Positions 16,975 to 25,170 of a stretch of DNA of 64,000 nt are shown here, piece after piece (position 1 is the first letter of the stretch; each line of letters starts with the position of its first letter). Origin of the DNA: JBMNPT01 sp050943735 (GTDB lineage: Bacteria; Bacillota; Clostridia; Oscillospirales; RGIG577); contig JBMNPT010000003.1 of NCBI GenBank assembly GCA_050943735.1, forward strand, positions 62,001-126,000. Direction: 5' to 3'. The position numbers were made by a program, and so were the translations under genes. The notes beneath the pieces were generated by a model, which saw only the letters and a list, made by a program, of their open reading frames with translations, had not been told where the DNA came from and ran no database searches.

Positions 16975-16986
16975 CATCTGCTTTTT
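16956..16986. terminator. Bidirectional terminator between the acyltransferase and VWA genes
   Basis: AAAAGCAGATGTC and GACATCTGCTTTT form a near-perfect hairpin with T-runs in both directions. The stop codon of the plus-strand acyltransferase (TGA at 16972) is part of the hairpin, and the minus-strand VWA gene ends four bases beyond it. Confidence 0.92.
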
Positions 16987-16989
16987 GAT

Positions 16990-18192
16990 TTATAAGCGGG
17001 TGCGCAGCAGACACCGGAGTGCCTGCTCCAATCCTTTGATGGTGAGTTCAAACATGGGGATTTCTTTGGCCACCGCCTGAATGGTGTAACTGCCATAGGT
17101 GTATCCCCACTCCCGGCTGGGGATGGGATTGAGCCACACCGATCGCCGGTAGCGCCGGTGCAGGATACGCAGCCAGTCGATGCCGGCATCCTCGCCGGCC
17201 CGTTCCCAAAAGTAATTCCCGCCCGACTGAAACAGTTCGGTGGGAGCCATGGCCGCATCGCCCACATAGAGCACCATGTAATCCCGGGAGAGATTTTTCA
17301 GTACCCAGCTGGTCTCCACCCAATCGCCCCAGTGACAGCCCGGGGTGGTATACAGATGCTCATACACACAATTGTGAAAGTAGAACACCTTGACGTCCTT
17401 GAAATGACTGGACTTGTGTGCGGCCTGAAACAGAGTGGTACACAGCTTGCTGTAGGGGTACATGGAACCGCCGGAGTCAAAGAGAAGCAGCAGCTTGACT
17501 GCGTTTTTGCGAGGGGGACGGAAACAGAGAGAGAGTTGACCCGCTTTGTCGGAGGTTTCCCGGATGGTTTCCTCCAGATCCAGTTCGGTGGGCTGTTCAT
17601 CGCTCTGTTTGGTAAACTGTCGGAGTTTGCGGAAGGCCAGCTGAAATTGCCGCAGATCCAGCACCTGATCCTCCCGAAAGTCGGCGAAATGATGTTCGGC
17701 GGCCACCTGCAGCGCAGACCGGTGAACCGACTGTCCGCCCACCCGGATGCCTTGCGGGCTGTGGCCATTGTTGCCAAATAAAGAGGTTCCTCCGGTACCC
17801 ACCCAGTAATTTCCCCCGTCGTGGCGTTCGGTTTGTTCTTTGAGTCGTTCCTCCAGCTTTTTGCGGATTTCTTCCAGGGTAAACCGGGCGTTTTGGGCCG
17901 CCAGCTTCCGGTCAAATTCAGTGGGCAGTTCCAGGGGGGTATTGAGCCACTCTTCCAGTTCCGGCGGAATTTCCGCGGTGGGGGTGAGGCCTCCAAAATA
18001 CTGCAAAAAGGCGTGGTCAAAGGCATCGAAATCCCGTTCGCTTTTGACCAGCAGCATCCGGGAAATCTGATAAAAATCCTGCAGGCTGGGACGGCACAGC
18101 CCTTTGTCCAACGCTTCCATCAGTGCCAGCCATTCGGTGGGCGAAACGGGAAGTCCCTGTCCCCGCAGCTGGTAGTAAAAATCGGTAAACAT
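16990..18192 (-). CDS. VWA domain protein (CoxE-like), partner of MoxR ATPase
   Basis: A 400-residue cytoplasmic protein with a C-terminal von Willebrand factor A domain of the CoxE type. The metal site reads LLLFDSGGSMYPYSKL, that is D-x-G-x-S rather than the classical D-x-S-x-S; this variant is common in the family. The N-terminal half is helical and charged, with KKLEERLKEQTERHDG and a Gly-rich segment. It lies 12 bases downstream of the MoxR gene. MoxR/VWA pairs act as chaperones that insert metals or remodel protein complexes; whether the target is the molybdenum hydroxylase nearby is inference. Confidence 0.9.
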   Translation of the reverse strand: MFTDFYYQLRGQGLPVSPTEWLALMEALDKGLCRPSLQDFYQISRMLLVKSERDFDAFDHAFLQYFGGLTPTAEIPPELEEWLNTPLELPTEFDRKLAAQNARFTLEEIRKKLEERLKEQTERHDGGNYWVGTGGTSLFGNNGHSPQGIRVGGQSVHRSALQVAAEHHFADFREDQVLDLRQFQLAFRKLRQFTKQSDEQPTELDLEETIRETSDKAGQLSLCFRPPRKNAVKLLLLFDSGGSMYPYSKLCTTLFQAAHKSSHFKDVKVFYFHNCVYEHLYTTPGCHWGDWVETSWVLKNLSRDYMVLYVGDAAMAPTELFQSGGNYFWERAGEDAGIDWLRILHRRYRRSVWLNPIPSREWGYTYGSYTIQAVAKEIPMFELTIKGLEQALRCLLRTRL

Positions 18193-18204
18193 GCTTTCAC
18201 CGCC

Positions 18205-19044
18205 TTACCAACGGCTTTTATTGTAGTGGAAACCGTGTTCTCGAACTTTTTGGATGACCTCCAGATCTTCACTCTTTTTCACCAGCACACCGGCAAAGGG
18301 GATGGTGCGCACGATCTGGTCGGGGTCAATGCCACCCAGCTGCAGAGCTTGCAGCCAGTCCAGCACTTCGGAGGTGCTGGGCTTTTTTTGAATGTCCGAA
18401 AGTCCCCGGATCAGATAGAAGGTTTCCAGTACCTGGTCCAGCAGATGCTCTTCCACCTTTCCAAAGTGGACCTTCACAATTTCCTCCATCAGCTCCCGGT
18501 CCGGGAACTCGATATAATGGAACAGACAGCGGCGCAAAAAGGCGTCGGGCAATTCTTTTTCCGAGTTGGAGGTGATGATGACGATGGGACGGTGAAGGGC
18601 CCGGATGGTTTCACCCGTTTCGGGGATATGGAACTCCATCCGATCCAGTTCCCACAGCAGGTCGTTGGGGAATTCCAGATCTGCTTTGTCGATTTCGTCA
18701 ATGAGCAGTACCGCCTGGGTGGGATGGGTGAAGGCCTCTCCAAGTTTGCCCAGTTTTACATAACGGGCGATGTCATCCACCCGGCCTTCGCTGAATTGGC
18801 TGTCATACAGACGTTGCACCGCGTCATATACATACAGACCGTCCTGGGCTTTGGTGGTGGACTTGATGTTCCATACAATCAGATCTTTTTGCAGATTGCG
18901 TGCGATGGCTTCGGCCAGCATGGTTTTGCCGGTGCCGGGTTCGCCTTTGATGAGCAGGGGCTTTTGCAGCGCCATGGCAATGTTGACACTGCGCATCAAT
19001 TCTTCCGAGGCCACATATTCATTGGTTCCGTGAAAGGTTTCCAT
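18205..19044 (-). CDS. MoxR-family AAA+ ATPase
   Basis: A 279-residue AAA+ ATPase. Walker A is GEPGTGKT, Walker B is VLLIDEIDKA, sensor 1 is the IVIITSNSEKELPD stretch, and the arginine-finger region is FLRRCLFHYIEFP. The start at 19044 (METFHGTNEY) has AAGGAG eight bases upstream on the minus strand; in-frame codons further up lack a ribosome site. Pairs with a downstream VWA protein in a classic two-gene unit. Expected to use ATP to remodel a partner complex together with the VWA protein. Confidence 0.93.
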   Translation of the reverse strand: METFHGTNEYVASEELMRSVNIAMALQKPLLIKGEPGTGKTMLAEAIARNLQKDLIVWNIKSTTKAQDGLYVYDAVQRLYDSQFSEGRVDDIARYVKLGKLGEAFTHPTQAVLLIDEIDKADLEFPNDLLWELDRMEFHIPETGETIRALHRPIVIITSNSEKELPDAFLRRCLFHYIEFPDRELMEEIVKVHFGKVEEHLLDQVLETFYLIRGLSDIQKKPSTSEVLDWLQALQLGGIDPDQIVRTIPFAGVLVKKSEDLEVIQKVREHGFHYNKSRW

Positions 19045-19089
19045 AATCCATTCGCTCCTTGTGGGTGATTGGCCCGAAGGCCTGCTTTC

Positions 19090-19118
19090 AGTATACCACC
19101 TGCATGGCTGCCCGGCAA
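19090..19118 (-). promoter_or_regulatory. Promoter of the moxR-VWA unit
   Basis: Read on the minus strand, TTGCCG (19118-19113) and TATACT (19095-19090) are spaced by 17 bases, about 45 bases before the moxR start. Confidence 0.65.
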
Positions 19119-19205
19119 TTGAAAACTGTGTGGATTGGTCTAAAGCCGAAAGAGTGCCCATATACTTGTACCAATCCAATTGAGAAGCAAGACGGAGGGA
19201 AGGAT

Positions 19206-20684
19206 ATGGAACAATACAGTATTTACCATGACATCGCCCAGCGGACGGGCGGAGCGATCATGCTGGGGGTGGTGGGGCCAGTACGGACCGGGAAATCTAC
19301 CTTCATCAAAAAATTTATGGAAACTCTGGTGATCCCCAATATGGAGGACCCTTTCAGCAAGGAGAGGGCCATTGACGAACTGCCCCAGAGTGCGGCGGGC
19401 AGGACCATCATGACCACCGAGCCCAAGTTCATCCCCAATGAAGCGGTGGAACTGCAGCTGGGAGAAGGGGCTGCCTGCCGAATCCGGCTCATCGACTGTG
19501 TAGGGTATGTGGTGGAGAGCGCACTGGGGCATTTTGAGGAAAACGCGCCCCGGATGGTGTCCACTCCCTGGTTTGACCAGCCCATTCCCTTTGAAAAGGC
19601 GGCGGAGATCGGCACCCAGAAGGTGATTCAGGAGCACTCTACCATTGGCCTGCTGGTGACCACCGATGGCAGTATTTGCGACATTCCCCGGGAGGACTAT
19701 GAAAAAGCGGAGCGCAGGGTGGTAGATGAACTCAAAGCCCTGCACAAACCCTTTGTCATTTTGCTCAACTCAGCCCATCCCGACAGTAAGGAAACCAGAG
19801 AACTGGCAGAAACGCTGCAAAAAATCTACGACGTATCGGTGGTACGGGTCAATTGCACCACTCTCACCGAGGAAGATGTGAAGGGGATTTTACGCAGTGT
19901 GCTTTTGGAGTTCCCCATCCGGGAGATTCGGGTGACCATGCCCAGCTATGTACAGCCCCTCAGCCGGCAGCATTGGCTTCGTGCAGCGGTGTATAAGGTG
20001 CTGTTGGACCGCTGTGGAGGAATCAGCAGGCTGCGGGAAATTAGTTCGGTGGTGCAGGGGTTGCAGGAATGTGAGTACGTCAGTGATGTGACCACCGGCG
20101 CTATCCAGCTGGGAGAGGGCCGAGTATCGTTGGAGGTACGTCTGCATCCGGAGCTTTATTACAAAGTGCTCAGTGAAGTCAGCGGAGTGGAAATTGACAG
20201 CGATGAGGATTTGATTGGCAAGCTGCAGGAACTCAGCGCAGTGGGCCGGGAATATGAAAGGGTACGCTGTGCGCTGGAGGAAGTGAGGGTGAAGGGGTAT
20301 GGAGTGGTAACTCCTTCGGTGGATGAGCTGACTCTGGAAGAGCCCAAAATTGTCCGTCAAGGAGGGCGGTTCGGTATCCGCCTGCGGGCCAGTGCACCTT
20401 CCATCCATCTGATTCGTGCCAATATCGAAACCGAAGTGAGTCCGGTGGTGGGCTCCGAAAAGCAGTCCCAGGAACTGATGGAATATCTGATGAAGGATTT
20501 CGAAGTGGATCCCCAGAAGATCTGGCAGTCCAATTTCTTTGGCAAGTCACTGCACGAGCTGGTGAATGAAGGGCTCAACAACAAACTGTACCGTATGCCG
20601 GAGGATGCTCGTTTTAAGATTCAGGAAACGCTGGAAAAGATCATCAACGAGGGCAGCGGAGGCCTTATCTGTATTATTTTATGA
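19206..20684 (+). CDS. spoIVA: Stage IV sporulation protein A (spore coat ATPase)
   Basis: SpoIVA, 492 residues, the same length as the Bacillus subtilis protein. It hydrolyses ATP and polymerises into the basement layer of the spore coat on the forespore surface. Walker A GPVRTGKST spans residues 24-32 with Lys30. The N-terminal GTPase-like domain and the C-terminal region ending in the conserved KIINEGSGGLICIIL are both complete. The open frame extends to 19059, but GGAGGGAAGG just before ATG 19206 and the family N-terminus fix the start. It is transcribed divergently from moxR and ends at a strong terminator, so it is a single-gene unit. It is the clearest sign of a spore former. Confidence 0.98.
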   Translation: MEQYSIYHDIAQRTGGAIMLGVVGPVRTGKSTFIKKFMETLVIPNMEDPFSKERAIDELPQSAAGRTIMTTEPKFIPNEAVELQLGEGAACRIRLIDCVGYVVESALGHFEENAPRMVSTPWFDQPIPFEKAAEIGTQKVIQEHSTIGLLVTTDGSICDIPREDYEKAERRVVDELKALHKPFVILLNSAHPDSKETRELAETLQKIYDVSVVRVNCTTLTEEDVKGILRSVLLEFPIREIRVTMPSYVQPLSRQHWLRAAVYKVLLDRCGGISRLREISSVVQGLQECEYVSDVTTGAIQLGEGRVSLEVRLHPELYYKVLSEVSGVEIDSDEDLIGKLQELSAVGREYERVRCALEEVRVKGYGVVTPSVDELTLEEPKIVRQGGRFGIRLRASAPSIHLIRANIETEVSPVVGSEKQSQELMEYLMKDFEVDPQKIWQSNFFGKSLHELVNEGLNNKLYRMPEDARFKIQETLEKIINEGSGGLICIIL

Positions 20685-20721
20685 AAAAAGACGAAAGGGG
20701 GATTGCCCCTTTCGTCTTTTT
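20685..20721 (+). terminator. Terminator after spoIVA
   Basis: AAAAGACGAAAGGGG pairs perfectly with CCCCTTTCGTCTTTT over 15 bases, then continues into T. It starts directly after the stop codon. Confidence 0.93.
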
Positions 20722-20745
20722 ATTGTAAAATCTACGTAAGAGCCC

Positions 20746-20774
20746 TTGACTTTTTGGCTCAAATCACCTATAAC
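20746..20774 (+). promoter_or_regulatory. Promoter of the YhcH-family gene
   Basis: TTGACT at 20746-20751 and TATAAC at 20769-20774 with a 17-base spacer. GGAAAGGAG precedes the gene start at 20807. Confidence 0.68.
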
Positions 20775-20806
20775 ATCATCATAGAGGGTTGGAAAGGAGC
20801 TATACT

Positions 20807-21280
20807 ATGTTTTACGGACATCTGGGCAGCAAGGAAGATATCTCTCTGTATCCCAAGGGAATCCAGAAGGCATTGCAGTACCTGATGGAGCACGATTTGG
20901 AGGCTATGGCTCCCGGGAAATATCCCATTGAAGGGGATGATCTGATCCTCAATGTATCAGAGCTCACCACCAAATCCAGAAGTGAAAAACGGCCGGAAAT
21001 TCATGTGGACTATGTGGATGTGCAATATGTGATTCGCGGCTGTGAACGTTCTTATTTTTACACCGACATGGGCGACAACGAAATGGACGAGGATGCTCTG
21101 GCGACTCGGGATGTGGCGTTTTACAAACCCAACCCCAATGCCAATGAAAGTTATGTGACCATGCAGGCAGGGGATTATGCGGTATACTTTCCGTGGGATG
21201 TACATACGCCCGCCTGTAGTGTTGAGGAAGACCTGCCGGAGAAGAAGGTCATTTTGAAGGTGAAGATGACTGCGCTGTAA
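20807..21280 (+). CDS. YhcH/YjgK/YiaL family protein
   Basis: A 157-residue cupin-like protein of the YhcH/YjgK/YiaL family (DUF386). Visible conserved parts include LYPKGIQKALQYL, the strand RPEIHVDYVDVQYVI, and the C-terminal FPWDVHTPAC with the Asp and His expected for a metal site. Family members occur in sialic acid and sugar-acid operons and are thought to act on sugar anomers or as evolved beta-galactosidase subunits. Here it stands alone with its own promoter, so no pathway can be inferred. The start at 20807 is set by AAAGGAG six bases upstream region. Confidence 0.88.
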   Translation: MFYGHLGSKEDISLYPKGIQKALQYLMEHDLEAMAPGKYPIEGDDLILNVSELTTKSRSEKRPEIHVDYVDVQYVIRGCERSYFYTDMGDNEMDEDALATRDVAFYKPNPNANESYVTMQAGDYAVYFPWDVHTPACSVEEDLPEKKVILKVKMTAL

Positions 21281-21295
21281 TAGCCGGTCAGCGGC

Positions 21296-21327
21296 AAGTG
21301 CCGGTGAGTATCACCGGCACTTCTTTT
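21296..21327 (+). terminator. Terminator after the YhcH-family gene
   Basis: AAGTGCCGGTGA pairs with TCACCGGCACTT and is followed by CTTTT. The next gene starts 27 bases later with no clear promoter in between, so some read-through is likely. Confidence 0.82.
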
Positions 21328-21353
21328 GTGTGAAAAGCCAAAGGGGGATATAA

Positions 21354-21785
21354 ATGCGCATAGCAGTGGTGGATGGACAGGGCGGCGGATTGGGCCGGGC
21401 CATCATTGAAAAGTTGAAAGCCAAAAAATGGACAGGCGTGGAAGTGGTGGCGTTGGGGACCAACAGTCTGGCGACGCAGCAGATGATGCGCGCGGGAGCG
21501 GACGCTGGAGCCACCGGGGAGAACGCCATCGCTGTCAATGCTGAGCGGGTGGATGTGATTGTGGGCAGTATAGGAATTGTGGCGCCCGACTCTATGATGG
21601 GAGAGCTGACCACCCGGATGGCAGAAGCCGTATCGCGGAGCAACGCGAAAAAAATCCTCATTCCCTATAACAAATGCAATCTGCTGGTGGCAGCTCCGGG
21701 GATGAGTATGCAGGCCAGCATTGACTGCGCGCTGGACATTTTGGAGGGACTGCGCGGAAAAGAGGAGGCGAGAGAACATGGGTGA
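21354..21785 (+). CDS. DUF3842 family protein
   Basis: A 143-residue protein of the uncharacterised DUF3842 family found in Clostridia. It begins with a Rossmann-like loop, RIAVVDGQGGGLGRAII, then has VEVVALGTNSLATQQMM and VDVIVGSIGIVAPDSMMGE, suggesting nucleotide or cofactor binding. Function is unknown. It overlaps the polyphosphate kinase start by eight bases, so the two are translationally linked. AAAGGGGG precedes the ATG. Confidence 0.88.
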   Translation: MRIAVVDGQGGGLGRAIIEKLKAKKWTGVEVVALGTNSLATQQMMRAGADAGATGENAIAVNAERVDVIVGSIGIVAPDSMMGELTTRMAEAVSRSNAKKILIPYNKCNLLVAAPGMSMQASIDCALDILEGLRGKEEAREHG

Positions 21786-23919
21786 ACACAATCCAAGGGA
21801 AATTTATGTAAACCGTGAGTTGAGCTGGCTGCTTTTTAATGGACGAGTATTGGAGGAAGCGGAAAATGCCCATACCCCTCTCTATGAGCGTTTGAAATTT
21901 GTGGCCATTTTCGCCAACAATCTGGATGAGTTTTATATGGTACGGGTGGGCAGCCTGTACGATCAGACGCTGCTGGCCGATCCGGTCTACGATTCCAAAA
22001 CGGGGATGACTTCACAGGAGCAGCTGGAAAAAATTTACGCCGCAACCCGGGAGCTTATGCCTCGTCGGGACAGTGCCTATCACCAGATTATGGGAGAATT
22101 GAAAACCAGAGGCATTCGCCAGGTGAATTTTGCGGACATGCTGCCCCAGGAAAAGGAATATCTGGACACCTATTTTGAAACTCAGGTGCTGCCGCTCCTT
22201 TCTCCTCAGATCATTGACAAGCAGCATCCATTTCCCTTTTTTGAAAATAAAAAGCTGTACATTTGTGTCAACCTCACAGCCAAAAATGGGAAAAGCAAAC
22301 TGGGTGTGGTCCCACTGGACGGTTATCTGGACCGAATCATCCCGGTGCCGGCCCAGGAGGGCTATACCTTTGCGCTGGCGGAAGAAATGCTGCTCCATCA
22401 GGCAAAACACATTTTCTCCGGCTACACAGTGCAGGAAAAATGTGTGTTCCGCGTCACCCGAAATGCGGACATTGATGTGGACGACAATATGGTGGATACC
22501 GATCTGGACTACCGGGAGGCCATGGCGGAACTGCTCAAAAAACGCAAACGGCTGGTTCCGGTGCGCCTGGAGCTGTCCTGTTCCATGAGTCAGGAAGTGA
22601 CCATGCATCTGTGCGAAAAGCTCAATCTTTCCAAAAATCAGGTGTTCTGCAATTCAGCGCCGCTGGATATGTCCTTTATCTTTGCCATGGAAGATCGGCT
22701 CAAAGACCCTGCGCTCTTTTTTCCGCCGCTGAAACCTCAGCCTTCTGTGGATGTTTTGGATTCCGTTCCCATGGTGGATCAAATTTTGAAAAAGGACGTG
22801 TTGCTGCATTATCCGTACCAGGACATCAAGCCACTCATTCGGCTGCTGGAGGAATCCGCCGTGGACCCCAAGGTGGTTTCCATCAAAATGACCCTGTATC
22901 GGGTGGCCAACAACTCCAAAATTGTCAGTGCGCTGATCAAAGCCGCTGAAAATGGCAAGGATGTGGGGGTTGTGGTGGAACTCAAGGCACGTTTTGATGA
23001 GGCCAACAACATCGACTGGTCCAAACGGCTGGAAGAAGCTGGCTGTACGGTGGTGTACGGGGTGGACGGCTACAAGGTTCATTCCAAGCTGATGCTCATT
23101 GTGCGGAAAAATGGTCCCCATATCCAGTACATTTCCCATGTGGGCACAGGGAATTTCAATGAAAAAACAGCCAAGATTTACACTGATTTGTCACTGCTCA
23201 CCAGCAGCCGTGAAATTGGCAGTGAAGTGTCCAACACCTTTAACCACCTGTTTTTGGGACAGACAGTGGATTCCACCGAGCATTTGCTGGTGGCGCCCAA
23301 TTCCTTCAAAAATAAGATCATCACGTTGATTGATCAGGAAATCGCAGCGGCCCGGTCGGGAGAAAAAGCCCAGATTATTCTCAAGATGAATTCCCTGACC
23401 GATAAGACTCTCATCAACAAATTGATTGAGGCCTCTCGCAACGGTGTCAAAATTCGCATGATTGTACGGGGAATCTGCTGCTTCCGGACTGGAGTCAAGG
23501 GGTATACCGACAACATTCGGGTGATCAGCATTGTGGGACGTTTTTTGGAGCACTCCCGTATTTATGTGTTTGGAATTGGGCAGCGGCGGAAAATTTATAT
23601 TTCCTCGGCTGATTTTATGACCCGCAATACCGAACGCCGGGTGGAGGTGGCAGCGCCCATTTATGATCGCGCCATAGGCGACCGGCTGATGTATATTTTG
23701 CAGGTGATGTTCCAGGACAATGAAAAGGCTCGGGTGCAGATGCCAGATGGAACCTTCGTGCATCAAACGATAGAAGGCGAACATCACAATGCCCAGGAAT
23801 ATTTTTATAAAATGGCCTATGAACAGGCAAAGCAGCATCAGCAGCAACCGCATTCCAAAAAGGAGCGAACTCATACCGGTTTGCAGGGACTTCTGAGGAA
23901 ATTGTTAAAAAGCAAATAA
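21778..23919 (+). CDS. ppk1: Polyphosphate kinase 1
   Basis: PPK1, 713 residues, reversibly polymerises the ATP gamma-phosphate into polyphosphate. Domains in order: N-terminal PPK_N (YVNRELSWLLFNGRVLEEA), the head domain, and two phospholipase-D-like catalytic domains. The autophosphorylated His is His435 in HSKLMLI and the second catalytic His is His592 in HSRIYVFG; both fall at the same numbers as in the Escherichia coli enzyme. GAGGAGG just before ATG 21778 decides the start. The overlap with the DUF3842 gene suggests coordinated synthesis. Polyphosphate serves stress survival and possibly sporulation in related bacteria. Confidence 0.97.
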   Translation: MGEHNPREIYVNRELSWLLFNGRVLEEAENAHTPLYERLKFVAIFANNLDEFYMVRVGSLYDQTLLADPVYDSKTGMTSQEQLEKIYAATRELMPRRDSAYHQIMGELKTRGIRQVNFADMLPQEKEYLDTYFETQVLPLLSPQIIDKQHPFPFFENKKLYICVNLTAKNGKSKLGVVPLDGYLDRIIPVPAQEGYTFALAEEMLLHQAKHIFSGYTVQEKCVFRVTRNADIDVDDNMVDTDLDYREAMAELLKKRKRLVPVRLELSCSMSQEVTMHLCEKLNLSKNQVFCNSAPLDMSFIFAMEDRLKDPALFFPPLKPQPSVDVLDSVPMVDQILKKDVLLHYPYQDIKPLIRLLEESAVDPKVVSIKMTLYRVANNSKIVSALIKAAENGKDVGVVVELKARFDEANNIDWSKRLEEAGCTVVYGVDGYKVHSKLMLIVRKNGPHIQYISHVGTGNFNEKTAKIYTDLSLLTSSREIGSEVSNTFNHLFLGQTVDSTEHLLVAPNSFKNKIITLIDQEIAAARSGEKAQIILKMNSLTDKTLINKLIEASRNGVKIRMIVRGICCFRTGVKGYTDNIRVISIVGRFLEHSRIYVFGIGQRRKIYISSADFMTRNTERRVEVAAPIYDRAIGDRLMYILQVMFQDNEKARVQMPDGTFVHQTIEGEHHNAQEYFYKMAYEQAKQHQQQPHSKKERTHTGLQGLLRKLLKSK

Positions 23920-23922
23920 AAT

Positions 23923-23971
23923 ATGCAGAAAGGAGTATAAATTTTTTACATTCCTTTCTGCATTTTCTTTT
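23923..23971 (+). terminator. Terminator after ppk1
   Basis: ATGCAGAAAGGA pairs with TCCTTTCTGCAT across a 16-base AT-rich loop, followed by TTTCTTTT. The left arm resembles a ribosome site but no gene follows it. Confidence 0.85.
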
Positions 23972-24000
23972 GTGTTTCTCTGTTTTTTGGGATAAAAAAA

Positions 24001-24009
24001 TGTTATAAT
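24001..24009 (+). promoter_or_regulatory. Extended -10 promoter of carAB
   Basis: TGTTATAAT is an extended -10 (TG, one base, then a perfect TATAAT). No good -35 is present upstream, where the DNA is T-rich. The carA start is 48 bases away. Confidence 0.6.
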
Positions 24010-24056
24010 GAATAATTGAAAATCAGGACACGAAAATACAAATCGGAGGATGACAA

Positions 24057-25169
24057 ATGTCGCTGTATAAAAATTACAAAAAGGCGTGGCTCGTTCTGGA
24101 AGATGGCAGTGTATTTGAAGGCAAATCCTTTGGTTGCGAGGGGACCACGGTGGGAGAAGTGGTCTTTGCCACCGGTATGACCGGTTATCAGGAAACACTG
24201 ACAGATCCCAGCTATTTTGGGCAGATTGTAACGCAGACTTTCCCCATGATTGGCAACTACGGTGTGAATTCACAGGATTTTGAGTCGGACAAGGTATATC
24301 TCAAGGGATACATTGTGCGGGAATACTGTGAAGAACCTAACAATTTCCGCTGTGAGGGAACCATCGATGAGTTCCTGAAAAAACAAGGAGTCATTGCGCT
24401 GTATGACATTGACACCCGGGCACTGACCCGCCGTATTCGGGAAAAGGGTGTAATGAACGGTGCCATTACCACAGAGGAAGCGCGTCTTCACGATCCGGCG
24501 CTGCTGGCGGAAATCCACAGCTATGTCATCCGGGACGCTGTAAAGAGCGTTTCTATTAAAGAGTATAAAGTATATGAGCCGGAAGAAGAGCGGTACCATG
24601 TGGTGCTGATGGACTTCGGCTATAAACGCAACATACGCAAAAAATTGCTGGCCCGGGGGATGAAGGTCACAGTAGTGCCTTACAACACTTCTCTGGAAGA
24701 AATCATGAAGCTGAATCCCGATGGAATCATGCTGTCCAATGGGCCTGGGGACCCGGAGGAAAATGTGGAAGTCATCAATACTCTGCGGCAGATCATCGGG
24801 ACGGGAATTCCGGTGTTCGGCATCTGTCTGGGCCATCAGCTGATGGCATTGGCACATGGCGCCCGCACTGAAAAAATGAAATATGGTCATCGCGGGGCCA
24901 ACCAGCCGGTAATTGACCTCAAGACTGGCCGCACCTATGTAACCACTCAAAATCATGGCTACGCAGTGGTGAGTGATAGCATTACACCGGAAATGGGCCA
25001 GGTGAGTCATGTAAATGCCAATGACAAGAGCTGTGAGGGTGTGCGCTATACCGATTGCAATGCTTTTACGGTGCAGTTCCACCCGGAAGCTTTTGCAGGT
25101 CCCTTGGATACCGGGTTCCTGTTTGACAACTTTATGAAAATGATGGACGAGAAAAAGGAGGGTAAGTGA
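24057..25169 (+). CDS. carA: Carbamoyl-phosphate synthase small subunit
   Basis: Glutamine amidotransferase subunit, 370 residues, which releases ammonia from glutamine and channels it to CarB. The N-terminal CarA domain (AWLVLEDGSVFEGKSFG) is followed by a class I amidotransferase with the nucleophilic Cys in FGICLGHQLMALA and the His/Glu dyad in QFHPEA. CGGAGGATG precedes the ATG. carB follows after one base, so the two subunits are co-translated. No PyrR-type binding loop or uridine attenuator is apparent between promoter and gene. Confidence 0.98.
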   Translation: MSLYKNYKKAWLVLEDGSVFEGKSFGCEGTTVGEVVFATGMTGYQETLTDPSYFGQIVTQTFPMIGNYGVNSQDFESDKVYLKGYIVREYCEEPNNFRCEGTIDEFLKKQGVIALYDIDTRALTRRIREKGVMNGAITTEEARLHDPALLAEIHSYVIRDAVKSVSIKEYKVYEPEEERYHVVLMDFGYKRNIRKKLLARGMKVTVVPYNTSLEEIMKLNPDGIMLSNGPGDPEENVEVINTLRQIIGTGIPVFGICLGHQLMALAHGARTEKMKYGHRGANQPVIDLKTGRTYVTTQNHGYAVVSDSITPEMGQVSHVNANDKSCEGVRYTDCNAFTVQFHPEAFAGPLDTGFLFDNFMKMMDEKKEGK

Positions 25170-25170
25170 G

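Noticed and set aside
19141..19205. Sigma-E promoter for spoIVA
   Set aside because: CATATACT at 19159 resembles a -10, but no fitting -35 could be identified at the right distance, so I did not annotate it.
24010..24056. PyrR-type attenuation before carA
   Set aside because: The leader is only about 40 bases, with no terminator or antiterminator pairing and no PyrR-binding consensus.
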